Below the pieces are notes generated by a model. It saw nothing but the letters and a program-made list of their open reading frames with translations. It searched no databases and had not been told where the DNA came from. Made by a program: the position numbers and the translations under genes. From NCBI RefSeq assembly GCF_002099425.1, contig NW_018344037.1:9447001-9511000 (forward strand): a DNA stretch of 64,000 nt. Direction: 5' to 3'. Source of the DNA: Phascolarctos cinereus. Taxonomy: Eukaryota > Chordata > Mammalia > Diprotodontia > Phascolarctidae. Below are positions 34,201 through 44,873 of the stretch, in pieces (positions within the stretch are counted from its first letter, which is position 1; every line of letters begins with the position of its first letter).

Positions 34201-34775
34201 TGAAGGAATGGGGTGGGATAGGGGTTGCCTGGCACTCCTAAACACTATAGGAGTCTATAGGAGTCTGGCAGCTTACCTGCTACTGAGCCGGGATCTTAGT
34301 GCTGGTGTCTGGCTTGTGCTGAGGCCAGTGGGGTGTTTCTGTATTTCCCTGGGGCTCACTGAAGCTCAAGGAAGTCTGGCTGCTGAAGGTTGCCTGTTTG
34401 CCCGGGGGCAGTGCTGAAGGGTATGAATTCAACCCATTTTGTCTATGCTGAGGCACATGGGTGAGCCAGTGTTGGCGTTTGCTTGCTCCACTGCCCTGTG
34501 GCTCAGGATCTCCTGCTGGTTTGCTGCGGTGGGTCTTGCTGCTGGCTTATTGGGATGGTTCCTGTCTTGGACTGCATTGGCCTTTTTACCCAAGTGAGCA
34601 GAACTTTCTTGATGAGCTTCCAAGTTTTGGGGGGTTCAAATATTGTTTCACCCTGTCTTTTTGCTGGTTCTACTGTTCCAGGTTTATTTTTGGGTGCCAT
34701 TTTATGGTTGTTCGAAGGTGAAGATGGTGGAGTTGTGGTGATTTACTGCTTATTCCACCATCTTGGCTCCACTCT
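31235..34775 (-). mobile_element. L1 with both ends but most of ORF2 deleted
   Basis: Read on the minus strand. The 5' end at about 34775 starts GGAGCCAAGATGGTGGAATA, and the 5'UTR runs to about 33990. ORF1 (33970 to about 33000) includes coiled-coil repeats and an RRM-like 'RSRRDYVRIIRLPGSYNP' (near 33470-33520). The inter-ORF segment is 33000-32490. ORF2 starts with the endonuclease: 'ITMNVNGMNSPIKQ' and 'CFFQEAHLKQ' (32300-32480) hold the conserved Asn and Glu positions, then 'SEVAILISDK' and 'LILNIYAPSG' run to about 32050. The reading then jumps to the extreme ORF2 C-terminus ('VMPTNWEMAEQVVVYEYNG', 31740-31800), followed by the 3'UTR and A-tail to 31235. A second smaller loss lies near 31910. 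All of reverse transcriptase is gone, and several stops are present. Confidence 0.88.
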
Positions 34776-34955
34776 ATGCCAGATCCTGCCTTGGTGCTTG
34801 CAAAAGGCCTTCTCAAACATATCACAAAAGTTTGATTCTTGAAGCAGTTGCTGATAAGTTTTTTGGTAGAATCTTTTCTGATATACATAGGACTAGAAGG
34901 ATGTCTAAATCTTTCCAGCAAGCCCAGTATATCCCTGCCTCAACAACATATTGGT
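34776..34955. other. Unassigned DNA between L1 and MIR
   Basis: No recognised repeat, and no clear L1 target duplication. Confidence 0.4.
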
Positions 34956-34957
34956 TA

Positions 34958-35035
34958 AACTTCAAATAATCATTCTGAGTCTTAGTTTCCTCATCTGCAA
35001 AATGGCCATGATACTTTTGTCAGTGCCATGATGAC
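34958..35035 (+). mobile_element. MIR fragment
   Basis: 'GAGTCTTAGTTTCCTCATCT' followed by 'GCAAAATGGCCATGATACTT' is the sense CORE and 3' boundary only. Confidence 0.65.
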
Positions 35036-35039
35036 AAAG

Positions 35040-35400
35040 GTGTTTTGTCAGTCAGTGAGTCAGCAAACATTTGTTTGCCACTTACTATTTCCCAGGCATT
35101 GTGCTAAGTACTACTGGGAATACAAAGAAAGACAAAAGGAGAGTTCTTGTCTTCAAGAAGCTCGCATTCTAATGGGTATAGACAATATACAAACAACCAT
35201 GTACATACAAGATATACATAGACTGAATAGGAGATAATCTCAAAGAGAAGACTCTAAAAGGAGGCCTCTTAAAGAAGATGAGAGTTGAGCTAAGTCTTGG
35301 TAGAAATTAGAGTACCCCAATGGGACAGCCACTGAAAAGGTAGTCAAGAGAAAGCTATAACTTAAAATGTGAGTTTATGCTAGTGAATAAAAGCTATCAT
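35040..35400 (-). mobile_element. L2 3' end, antisense
   Basis: 'CCAGGCATTGTGCTAAGTAC', 'TTCTTGTCTTCAAGAAGCTC', 'GCATTCTAATGGGTATAGAC' and 'GAGTTGAGCTAAGTCTTGGT' follow an inverted L2 3' half. Confidence 0.85.
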
Positions 35401-35517
35401 TCCCATTTTCCACATAGGCACTCTAATTTTCATGCAAACATAACCATTTCTCCCATTGGTAGGAGTTTTTAGGACGATTTCAAAACCACTAAAAATAGTA
35501 GCAAGGCCTAAAGGAAG

Positions 35518-35767
35518 AACTGTTGTTGAGTCATTTCAGTCATGTCTGACTCTTTATGTCCCCATTTGTGGTTTTCTTGGCAAAGATACAGGAGTGATTT
35601 GCCATTTTCTTCTCCATCCATTTTACAGATGAGGAACTGAGGGAAACAGGGTTAAGTGACTAGGGTCACAAAGGTAATTAGTGTCTGAGGCCAGATTTGA
35701 ACTCAGAAAGATGAGTCTTCCTGACTCTGGACCTGACGTTTTAACCACTGTGCCACCTAGCTGCCCA
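35518..35767 (-). mobile_element. MAR1-type SINE (tRNA head, RTE/BovB-like tail), full length
   Basis: It begins with an inverted tail 'TGTTGTTGAGTCATTTCAGT' and 'CATGTCTGACTCTTTATGTC', then 'TTTTCTTGGCAAAGATACAG', 'CCATTTTACAGATGAGGAAC', 'GTTAAGTGACTAGGGTCACA' and the tRNA-like 'CCACTGTGCCACCTAGCTGC'. The tail resembles the 3' end of RTE-clade LINEs, the likely source of retroposition machinery (family knowledge). Confidence 0.92.
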
Positions 35768-35769
35768 AT

Positions 35770-37140
35770 CACAAAGAACAAATCTCAGTAAATCTAGTTC
35801 TGGATCTTTGCATGTTCAAGTCATCAAGTCAAAGATCTCAATTCAGTATTTCCTGGGAACTGCAGCCTTCAAATTGTGACAACAGTATTGTGTATTTAGT
35901 TTAAGTACTGACTATGAATTGGCATTTTCAATGGTACTGTTTATTTGGTTTAATTACTCACTATAAATTGCCTTTACTCATCTCAGCCACATGCAGCCCC
36001 ACTCTGGTTTCTTGATTCCCTTCTAGTTGGCCATTCTAGGACCCACTCAGATCCCTGCCCTTCCGAATGTAAAATGTTAGTATACCATACTACAACAGAT
36101 GCAATACTTTCTACAAGTTTACTAATAGGCATGAATCATTTGCTGTATTTTTGCCTTTAAAAGAGAACCCCACGTATATCAGTTGTCAAAGCCATTTATA
36201 TTGCCCTCTTTTATTTATTTATTTAGTCGACATATTTTATTTTTTTTCAGGGGGTGGCATTACCTAAAGGTATCTGGGTGCTAAGAAAATGTTAAAGAAC
36301 AGAACTTCATGTATTCATAGATCACCTATACGTGATTCCACTTAGTTAACCCTGAGGCATTTTCATATTCAGTCACACAATTGACATCATTTTCATAAAG
36401 CATGTTTTGATAAAAAGAGCCAAGTGATTTCAAGTAGAGATGTGATTCTACAAATCTATGTAGAGATAGTAAACAGTGAATCTTCCACGTATTTCAAACA
36501 AGTGACCAGCAATGCACAGTAGTTGTTTTTTTATTCCTTTTTGCTGACAGTCTCACTTTTTGATAGCTCAGTGCCATGCATGCTAATACATAATATATAA
36601 TTCAAAAAAGAGTGTGATGTATTCCACGAACTCAAATTTTAGTTTGATCCAAATGACCCACCAAGGAAGAGATTCAGGGTGCATGCTGATTCCTGGAATC
36701 CTCTGCTTTGTCAGAAAATATCTCCTCTGAGGGCAGGGTAAGTGTTCCATCTGGCACCAATGCTAGCAGGCAGCATTGCTTTCCTAAGTGCCAGAGTGCT
36801 GAGTGCTTCACTTTCCCAGCAAGGGGGACCTGAGGATGCTTTAGTCGTATTCTAATGTGAGCTATAAATTCATGCCCTTGGTTTTAACAGTTTAGCAATT
36901 GGCAGCATTTTTTTAATCTAGCTTTCCAAGTATTTTCTGTTGCCTGATATAAATATGATACTTGCTCTTTGCTGTATTGATAATTATTTCAATGTGGGGA
37001 TAAGGATAAAATCTATACCTGTCATTTCATTAGTTTAGAGAACTCCTGAGTAAGGAAACTATCCCTCTACCAATGCAACATGATACTTTCTTCGTAACTT
37101 TAGATAGGTTTGAGAGAGCAATGAGAGGTTAAGTAGGGGA
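35770..37140. other. Repeat-poor stretch, no gene seen
   Basis: About 1.37 kb with no recognised interspersed repeat and slightly less A/T-rich patches (36680-36850). No exon, splice-bounded frame or RNA gene could be identified. Confidence 0.5.
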
Positions 37141-37144
37141 AGGA

Positions 37145-37397
37145 AAGGTAATAAACATTTATATAGTGTCTACTGTAAGCCAGGCACTGTGCTTTACAAA
37201 TATTATGTCATTTAATCCTTGTAACAACCCTGTAAGGTAGATGCTATTATTAACCCCATTTTATAGTTGAAGCTAAGACAGAGGTTAAGAGACTTCTCCA
37301 AGGTCACGCAGCTAGTAGGTGTCTGATGCAAGATTTGAACTCCACTCTTGCTGATTCCAGGCCTAGCACTCTATCCACTGTGACACCTACCTGTGTT
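37145..37397 (-). mobile_element. MIR/CORE-SINE, near full length
   Basis: It reads antisense from 'TAAGCCAGGCACTGTGCTTT' through 'CCCCATTTTATAGTTGAAGC' and 'TCCAAGGTCACGCAGCTAGT' to 'GCACTCTATCCACTGTGACA'. Tail, CORE and tRNA head are all present. Confidence 0.92.
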
Positions 37398-37508
37398 TAG
37401 GTGAAGTGACTTGCTTAGGCTTCCTCCAGACAGTGTGTCAGTAGAAAGAACTTGAACTCTAGTCTTCCTGGCTTCAAGGCTGGTTCTCTAATCACTATGC
37501 CACCCTGA
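37398..37508 (-). mobile_element. SINE head-and-CORE fragment
   Basis: 'GTGAAGTGACTTGCTTAGGC', 'GAACTCTAGTCTTCCTGGCT' and 'CTCTAATCACTATGCCACCC' are an inverted SINE 5' half directly after the full copy. Confidence 0.8.
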
Positions 37509-37527
37509 AGAAATAATGAAATGGGAA

Positions 37528-37793
37528 AGGGAATGAACATTAATATAGCACTTATTATGCACCAGGCACTGTCCTAAGTACTTTCCAAGTATTGTCTCAT
37601 TATATTCTCACAACAGTCCTGTTAGGTAGATGCCATTATCATTCCCATTTTACAGTTGAGGAAACTAAGGCTGAGGTGAAGTGACTTGCTCAGAATCACA
37701 CAGTTAGTAAATGTCTGATAGTCAGATTTAAACTCATGTCTTCCCTAGTCCAGACCCAGTGTTCTATCCACTGTGTCACCTGGCTGCCTCTAA
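37528..37793 (-). mobile_element. MIR/CORE-SINE, near full length
   Basis: 'CACCAGGCACTGTCCTAAGT', 'CCCATTTTACAGTTGAGGAA', 'TGACTTGCTCAGAATCACAC' and 'GTTCTATCCACTGTGTCACC' give the whole inverted element. It is the third SINE in the same orientation in 650 bp. Confidence 0.92.
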
Positions 37794-37849
37794 GCTAATG
37801 AAATAATTAATATTATTTCTCAAATAATTGAGAAGAGGCAATGGGACAT

Positions 37850-38040
37850 GGCAAGCAGAGTAATAAAAAAGAAAAGAGCAGTGTAGCAGAGAGCTACTTA
37901 TCAACAGCTGCAACTGTTCTCTACAACATACTTTTCTGTATTACTTTAATCAAGCGATTTAGGCCTCAGTTTCCTCATCTATCAAACCGAGAAGACTATA
38001 TGATCTGTGTGTGCTCCCTTCCAGGTCTAAAATTCCTCAA
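37850..38040 (+). mobile_element. MIR fragment
   Basis: 'TTTAGGCCTCAGTTTCCTCA' then 'TCTATCAAACCGAGAAGACT' and 'CCCTTCCAGGTCTAAAATTC' is a sense CORE-SINE 3' half. Confidence 0.7.
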
Positions 38041-38059
38041 AAGCTCAGAAGAGCTATTA

Positions 38060-38690
38060 TTTCAGCAGTTTCACTCTCTCTTCCCCCCCCCCTTCCCTTA
38101 GTAAATAGTCTTTTTTTTTTTTTTTAGTTAATGGGGACAAAAAAAAAAGGCTTAAATTGTCAGCACTGAACCTTTGAATTTACTAATGTTAATGAGTAAA
38201 TAACAGACAGGTGGGAGAACAACAGTCTTTCACTGGCTTGTACCTGAAATCTTTTTTATCTGACAGAGTTTATGATTTAGGATCACAACTATGCCATGAT
38301 GAGGCACTAGAGACAGTTTCAAGCAAGGGTGATCACATCACAAAAGCATGATGTCAGTCTTGTCATTTGAAGTTTGATGTTGTAATGTATCTCCTGGTGG
38401 ATGACCTCTAATAGACAAGTGAATAAGAATCCAGAAAGAATACTTTTTTTTTTTCCTGGACCTCAGTTCCTTCAGCTCTATGATTTGTAGCTTGCTTGAG
38501 ATTATAGTGTTCAAGTTATTATTGTCACTTGTTCTCAGCACATCTCTATCCTACATGGCATATTGCAGCAATTGAAATGACAGAGAACAGGAGGAAATTA
38601 AGTTGCTAAGTAAGTTTTCTTTCTTTTTTTTGGCACTTTTTTTTAAAGAACAAACATAGCATCTGACTCTATGGTGATTGCTGGAACCCC
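38060..38690. other. Unassigned DNA with poly-C, poly-T and poly-A runs
   Basis: A C-run ends near 38092, a T-run lies at 38110-38126 and an A-run at 38139-38148. The T and A runs form a short inverted pair. No gene is seen. Confidence 0.5.
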
Positions 38691-41685
38691 TTTATTCTTT
38701 TTTTTTATCTGAAATTAAATTATTTTCATTTATTTCATTAAATCTTTCCAATTACATGTAAAAAAAACCAGTCATTTAAAAATTGAGTTCCAAATTGTCT
38801 TCCTCACTACTGTCCCTGCCCCTCCTTGAGAAGACAAGTAATTTTATTTTGTGAGGTCATGCAAACATATTAGCATGCGGCAAAAAAAAAAGAAGAGACA
38901 TAAATGAAATAAAACAACAAAAATACAGGAAGCTTAAAAAAGTATGTTTCAATTTGCATTCAGGAACCACCAGTTCTTTCTTTGGAGATGGATAGTATTT
39001 TTCATTGTGGGTAATTTGGAATTGTCTTGGATCATTGTCTTGATCAGAACACCTAAGTCTTTTACAGTTGATCATTCTTATGATATTACTGTTATTGTAT
39101 GCAAATGTTATCCTGATTCTATTCACTTAATTTTGCATCAGTTCATGCAAGTCTTCACAGGTTTTTCTGAGAACATCCCGCTCATCATTTCTTATAGCAT
39201 AATAATATTCCATCACAATCATGTACAACAACTTGGCCAGCCATTGCCTAGTTGATGGGCATCCTTTTGATTTCTAGTTTTTCACCTCCCCAAAAAGAGC
39301 TTATATATACACACATATACACGTGTATATATGTGTGTGTGTGTGTGTGTGTATATATATAGATATATACACACACACACACACATGTATGTATGTATTT
39401 GTACAAAAGATCCTTTTTCCCTTTTCTTTGTTATCTTTGGGATGCAAACCTAGTAGTGGCATTGCTGGGTCAAAGGGTATAAACAGTTTTATAGCCCTTT
39501 GGGTATAGTTCCAAATTGCTCTGCAGAATGATCAGATTAGTTCACTAATCCTCCAACACTGCATTCCATTTTCTTTCACAAACCCTAAAGCATCTGTCAT
39601 TTTCTTTTTCTGTCAAGTTAGCTAGTCTGATAAGTGTGAGGTAGTATCTCAGAGTTGTTTTGATTTGCGTTTCTCTATTCAGTGGTGATTTAGAATATTT
39701 CTTCAAGTGGCTATTTATAACTTTGAATTCTTCTGAAAAATTCCTCTTCATGTTTTTAACCATTTCCCAATTGAGGAATAGCTCTTATTTTTATAAATCT
39801 GGCTCAGTTCTTCATGTATTTGAGAAATAAGATTTTTTTCAGAGAAACTCACTATAAACTTTTTCCCAGTTTGTTATTTTCCTTCTAATTTTGGCTGCTT
39901 TAGTTTTGTTTGTACAAAAGCTTTTTAATTTCCTGCAGTCAAAATTATATATTTAACTTCCCATAATCCCATCTAACTCTTTTTGGTCATGAACTCTTAC
40001 CTCATCCATATATCTGATTGGTACATTTTTCTATATTCCTTTAATTTACTTATGATTTTACCCTTCATATCTAAATCATTTGTCAATTTTGACCTTATCA
40101 TGTGTCATATCACATGTATATCATGTGAGATGTTGGCTCTGCCTAGTTTCAGCCAAACTGCTTTCCAGTTACCCCAGCAATTTTCGTCAAATGATGAGTT
40201 CTTATCCCCAAAGCTTAGATCTTTTTGTTTATCAAACACTAGATTGAAGTGGTCATTTACTGCTGTGTATTGTGTACCTTTGTGTCTTAGCCAGTACCAG
40301 ATTGTTTGATGATTACTGCTTTATCATACAATGTAAAATCTGGAATTTCTAGTCCAGCTTTCTTCACATTTTTTTTCATTTATTCCCTTAATATTTTTGG
40401 CCATTTGTTCTTCAGATGAATTTGTTACTGTTTTTTTCTAGCTCTGTTAAAAAAAAATCTTTGCTAGTTAGATTGGTATGGAACTGAATAAGTAAATTAA
40501 CTTAGATAGAATTATCATTTCTATTCTATTGACTTGGCCTATCCATGAGCAATTTATATTTCTCTAATTGTTTAGAACTGTTTTTATTCATGAGAAAAAG
40601 CTTTTGTAATTGTGATCATGTAATCTATCTGCCAAGCAACATGTTTGATTGTCATTTCTAATCCATTTTGCTATTACTTGTTGTATGGGTAAGTTCATCA
40701 CATTCACATTCACAGTTATGATCACTAACAGTGCATTTCCTTCCATCCCATTTTCTTCTGTTTGTCCTCCTCACTCTTTTTATCTTTTCTCTCTTCTAAA
40801 GTCTGTTTTGTTTCTGACTATTCCCTTCTTTTAGCTATCTTCTTTTTTGTCACTCTGTCCACTTTCTCTCTTTCCCTTTTCCTCCTGCTTTCCTGTTGGG
40901 TAAGATAGATTTCAATTGTCAACTTTTCTTTGAGGCTTTGCTTATAGCTGTTTTGACTTCATTGTCTTCTGAGTTTGTCTCATGAGCTTCCCACTCATCG
41001 TATGGTTTTTATGATTTTTCTTGTTGTTTTTTGCTTATTTTTCCATCCTATTTCTTGATTTGGAACTTTATGTTAATATTGCACTCTCTTCCTGGCATGG
41101 GGGTTGGGGATAGAGGCATGATCTCTGTCTCAACCTTTAGACTTTTTCACACTGCTGTTTCAGAGATAGTTCTGCAGCTTTGGAAGTTTTGGGTCCTTCT
41201 AATACGATGTGATCTGGGGAGAGGTGTGGTCACCATTCTTTTGGTCTGTACTCTGGTCCTTATGCTTCTGACCTATGATCTAGAAGTGGGTATATGCAGT
41301 GCAGTTGCCAAACAGCATCTGGTCCTCTGTTCAGTGCTTACAAAGTAGTACTCTGAAATCTCTTTGTAACCAGTTGTCAGATCCCATACCAGTGTGTGAG
41401 GTCATTAAGCTGCTGTTGCTTCTGTCACCACCAAATAGTCTTTCCACTGGTGTTTCATCCACTTGGGCTCCAGGTCAGCCTCCTCCCCCATGTCACAGAT
41501 CTCTCTTCCCAATCTGCTATGTTATCTTGGGCTAGAAAAATGTCTCACTCTGACCTTTTGTTGACTCTTCCCCTCTAGAATTTGATTTGAGGTGTTATTG
41601 TTAAGTTGTTTGAAGGAAAAAGTTGGGAGAGCTTGACTGAGTGCTTCTCTACTCTGCCAACTTGCCTCTACCCCTAGAAGTGCTA
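38690..41685 (-). mobile_element. L1 with both ends, ORF1 and the EN-to-RT part of ORF2 lost
   Basis: Read on the minus strand. The 5' end near 41685 reads GAGGCAAGTTGGCAGAGTAG, and the 5'UTR runs to about 40925. It is followed directly by an inter-ORF/ORF2-start fragment (40910-40645), so nearly all of ORF1 is absent. The sequence then jumps into late ORF2 (40640 to about 39110). That part includes the conserved C-terminal 'ETQIKTTLRYYLTLIRLA' (near 39640-39690), equivalent to the human L1 segment beginning 'EMQIKTT'. It ends with the L1 3'UTR at about 38690. A TA/CA microsatellite splits the C-terminal region at 39300-39395. Stops and indels are frequent. The plus frames at 41031-41578 and 39983-40309 are antisense shadows. 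Confidence 0.85.
39303..39395. repeat. (TA)/(TG)/(CA) microsatellite inside the L1
   Basis: A compound dinucleotide tract, TG followed by TA and CA, so the two ends are partly complementary. Confidence 0.93.
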
Positions 41686-41889
41686 TGTTAAGTTTTCAAG
41701 AGTGAGGTGTTCTATGGGTAAAGATTCATAGGAATTCAAATAGCACAAATCATTGCATAAATAGCACAATTGCAAGAAATCTACCTGATGGTTCATTATT
41801 TTCTGCCAAGTACGTATAATTTCTAGAACTTGAATGATGCCACCTGTGCTGCCTTTTGGAGTGTATAGATAAGCGTGCCTTCTGGAGTA

Positions 41890-42125
41890 TACTTTCTAAA
41901 GCCATCGAATACAAGATCTCTTCTCTTTCAGAATCTTTATTCTCCCTTAGGGCTTAGCTCCAGGTAACAGTTTCGTGTCCGTAAATCATTTTTACATATT
42001 GTCTTTCCCCTATTAGATAGTAAGCTGCTTGAGGGTAGAAATAGTGTTTCTGCCTTTGTATCTCCAGAGCTTAACATTTTGCCTGGCACATCTTAGTCAC
42101 TGTAATGTTTATTGGTTGACTAAAG
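41890..42125 (+). mobile_element. L2 3' end
   Basis: 'AGATAGTAAGCTGCTTGAGG', 'GTATCTCCAGAGCTTAACAT' and 'TTTGCCTGGCACATCTTAGT' form a sense L2 terminus. Confidence 0.85.
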
Positions 42126-42139
42126 TCACCTCTAATAGC

Positions 42140-42360
42140 TCTAGATTTTAGTGTGCTCTCCCTCCTTGGGTATTCCTAGAGCACCATTTCTATTTTCCCA
42201 TCTCCCTTTTTCACTTCCTGTCCAACATTGTACTCATCTGCCTGGAATGTAATAGAATGTAAGTCCCATTGAGGGCAGAGATTATTGCTTTGTATCCAAG
42301 GATCTAGCCTAAGCTATTGCACACTTTAAATGCTTAATGAATATGTTTAATTCAGTTGAA
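42140..42360 (+). mobile_element. L2 3' end, second consecutive copy
   Basis: 'GAATGTAAGTCCCATTGAGG', 'GCTTTGTATCCAAGGATCTA' and 'TTTAAATGCTTAATGAATAT' form another sense L2 terminus right after the previous one. Confidence 0.8.
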
Positions 42361-42442
42361 TTATTGAAGACAAAGACAGCTAGTCCTGGGTTATAAAGTT
42401 TGTTCTTCCTCCTGTCCTGAGCTCCCAGCCACATTGCTCCAT

Positions 42443-42575
42443 ATGTGTGTATGTATGTACACATGTGTATATATATATATGTATATTTGTACACACACAT
42501 ATGTATACACACATATGTATGTATATGCACATGCAAATGTGTGTATACATAATACATGTGTGTATGCATGCGTGT

Positions 42576-42636
<61 letters not shown>
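42443..42636. repeat. Long TA/TG/CA tract ending in pure (TG)28
   Basis: About 190 bp of alternating purine-pyrimidine sequence. The last 56 bp (42580-42635) are uninterrupted TG. All overlapping frames on both strands are translations of it. Confidence 0.97.
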
Positions 42637-42640
<4 letters not shown>

Positions 42641-42889
42641 CAGTTAATAAGTCCACACATACTACATCAAAGTAGCCTTACACTCTAAATTTTTATTCAG
42701 GCAGAACTATTTATTACTTTACCTGACTATTTTCTGTTCATAAAATAAAAAAAGGCATGATATATTGTATGAACGTTGGTGTAGTATAGATAGGAAAGAT
42801 ATACCTGATATTGTACACATGGCTTTTTTTTTTCTTTATAAGTTTTTCCACTCTTGAGTGGCTTTCCGACAGGTCTAACTCTTATTACT

Positions 42890-43775
42890 CTGTGAGCTAT
42901 ATCCTTTTCTCTTTCAAACTTGCCTGTTACTTTCAAAGGTACCACCATCTTCCCAGTATTTTATATTTACAAGCTCAGGTATCATGTACAACTACTTCTT
43001 TTCATTCATCCTGCCTCTACACCCATGTCCAATCTGTTGTCAAGTCCTGTCACATCTCCCTTGATAACAGCTCTCCAATATGTCCCCTTCTCTCCTCTGG
43101 TACTGCCACCACCACAGTACAGGCATCACCCATGAATTATTCAAGTGGCATGATGTTGATTGACCTGCCACAAGCCCCTCCCCATTTCAGTTCATCCTCT
43201 ACTTAGCTCTCAAAGTGATCATCCTTAAGCACAGGTCCTACCATGACACCTCTCTACTTAATAAACTCCAGAGACTTTCTCTCACCTCCAGAATCAAATA
43301 TGAAATCATCTATTTCTCATTCAAAGCCCTTCATAACCTATTCTCCCTACCTTTCCATTCTTCTTATACAGTACACTCCACCACATGTTATACAATTCAA
43401 TGACACTAGCCTTCTTGTTGTTCATTGAGCAAGACAATCCATGTCCTCACTCCAGGCATTTTTGTTGAATGTCACCCTTCCCTAAATTGATCTTCTTTCT
43501 CATCTCAGTCTCCTGACTTTGCCAACCTTAAGTTAAACAAAAATCCCATTTTCTACAGGCAGACTTTATCAATCCCTCCCAATTTCTAGGACCTTCCTTC
43601 TGTTAGTTATTTCCCAAGTATATAGCTTATTTGTATTGCATGTTGTCTTCTTCCATTCGATTTTGAGCTCCTCCAGGGTAGAGACTGTCTATTCCTTTCT
43701 TTGCATCCCTAGCACTTAGCCTGGTATATCACAGATACTTGATAAATGTTTTTGACTGGCTGATGATAGTATATT
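42890..43775 (+). mobile_element. L2 LINE 3' part, long
   Basis: In order: 'ACCCATGTCCAATCTGTTGT', 'AAGTGATCATCCTTAAGCAC', 'AGGTCCTACCATGACACCTC', 'TTCAAAGCCCTTCATAACCT', 'TTTTGAGCTCCTCCAGGGTA' and 'ATCCCTAGCACTTAGCCTGG', to a sense L2 terminus. Frames at 42811-43428 are chance frames inside it. Confidence 0.88.
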
Positions 43776-43779
43776 GCTG

Positions 43780-43918
43780 GAAGCTGTTGATCCTCAATTT
43801 CTACATTAGTAAAATAGAAATAATGAAATTTATACTACCTACATAACGTGGCTATTATTAGAAAATCACTTTGTAAATCTTAAAATGCTATATAATTTTG
43901 TGAATTATTATCTAAATT
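43780..43918 (+). mobile_element. MIR 3' fragment
   Basis: 'TCAATTTCTACATTAGTAAA' and 'CACTTTGTAAATCTTAAAAT' fit the MIR CORE/3' part. Confidence 0.55.
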
Positions 43919-44025
43919 TCATACGAAGCAGACCTTTATTTACTCATACACTTAATTTCAACTTTGACATTCAATTTTCCATCTTATTTCCTTTTAGTAA
44001 TCAATATACAAGTTAACTGAACTTG

Positions 44026-44055
44026 TGTGTGTGTATGTGTGTATGTGTGTAGAGT
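44026..44055. repeat. (TG)n/(TATG)n short tract
   Basis: Short TG microsatellite. Confidence 0.85.
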
Positions 44056-44351
44056 TCAGAATGTATAGTTTATTTATAATGTGGAATTCCTTTCTAAGGA
44101 TGGGCCTGTATTGTCATAAATTTTCCTGTTTCACTTCAATAATAACTACATAAAATAATGTTGAGCATTTATAATATATTTTTTAAATGATTTTGATTTT
44201 TCCTGTCTCCCTCATGGCTGCCCAAATTTTGCTTTTATAAAGCTTTAGAGCCAGGGTCATTATGTTGGTAAATACAGAGATGCTTTTAAAAATAAAGCAC
44301 CTTTAGAATATTTTGTTTAATCTAGTTTTACATAGCTCCAGTTATTTGAGG

Positions 44352-44490
44352 CAGTGTTTCTCAAATTGGCTTCTACATACCCATATAATTCTACCTGGAC
44401 ATAATAAATGTTGGACTTATAATTTCTCAGAATTTAACATTACCGATATAACTTTTTAAATCATCTATAAAGATTCTAATGCAAGTGTTT
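44352..44490 (+). mobile_element. MER5A-like hAT-Charlie fossil, partial
   Basis: The left terminus 'CAGTGTTTCTCAAATTGGCT' and the internal 'TTTTTAAATCATCTATAAAG' with 'ATTCTAATGCAAGTG' resemble the therian-wide MER5A element. The right terminus is lost. Confidence 0.5.
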
Positions 44491-44822
44491 TTAATTTTGC
44501 AGATTTTGTTTTGGTACATGGCCAATGCTATAGTTTATTTTTCTTAACTACTGGGCATTTCACACAAGAAAAAAAAATATATAACTATTTTAGTTTTATA
44601 TGATGAATCTACTTTTGGAAAATATTATACCCAAAAGTTACCTGAAAGAGCCCTTTAAATGAAATGCAGAGATACTAACAACACAAAAGTGATACCCCTC
44701 AATTCTATTTTAATTTATGAGAGAAATTCTCTTCTGCACTGTGAGAAAATATTTTCATTCTGTGCTCCTATTTTTGCTCTGGCCTACACTATTCAGTAGC
44801 CTATATCTAATATAGCACACAT

Positions 44823-44873
44823 CACATACATACATACATACATACATACATACGTACATACATACATACATAT
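44823..44873. repeat. (CATA)n microsatellite
   Basis: About twelve tetranucleotide units with one CGTA variant. Confidence 0.95.

Noticed and set aside
34004-34842. Overlapping plus-strand frames up to 137 codons
   Set aside because: They are antisense to the 5'UTR of the minus-strand L1, the most GC-rich part of that element, and show no host protein similarity that I recognise.
34776-34955. Target-site duplication of the L1 at 31.2-34.8 kb
   Set aside because: Flanks share only 'ccctgcct'-like bits that are imperfect and misplaced relative to the element ends.
41031-41578. Plus-strand frames of 60-105 codons as exons
   Set aside because: Antisense to an L1 5'UTR.
42309-42688. His/Thr- and Cys/Val-repeat proteins
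   Set aside because: Translations of the TG/CA microsatellite on both strands.
44823-44873. CRISPR-like or satellite array
   Set aside because: Simple tetranucleotide repeat with no spacers. No direct-repeat and spacer structure exists anywhere in the window.
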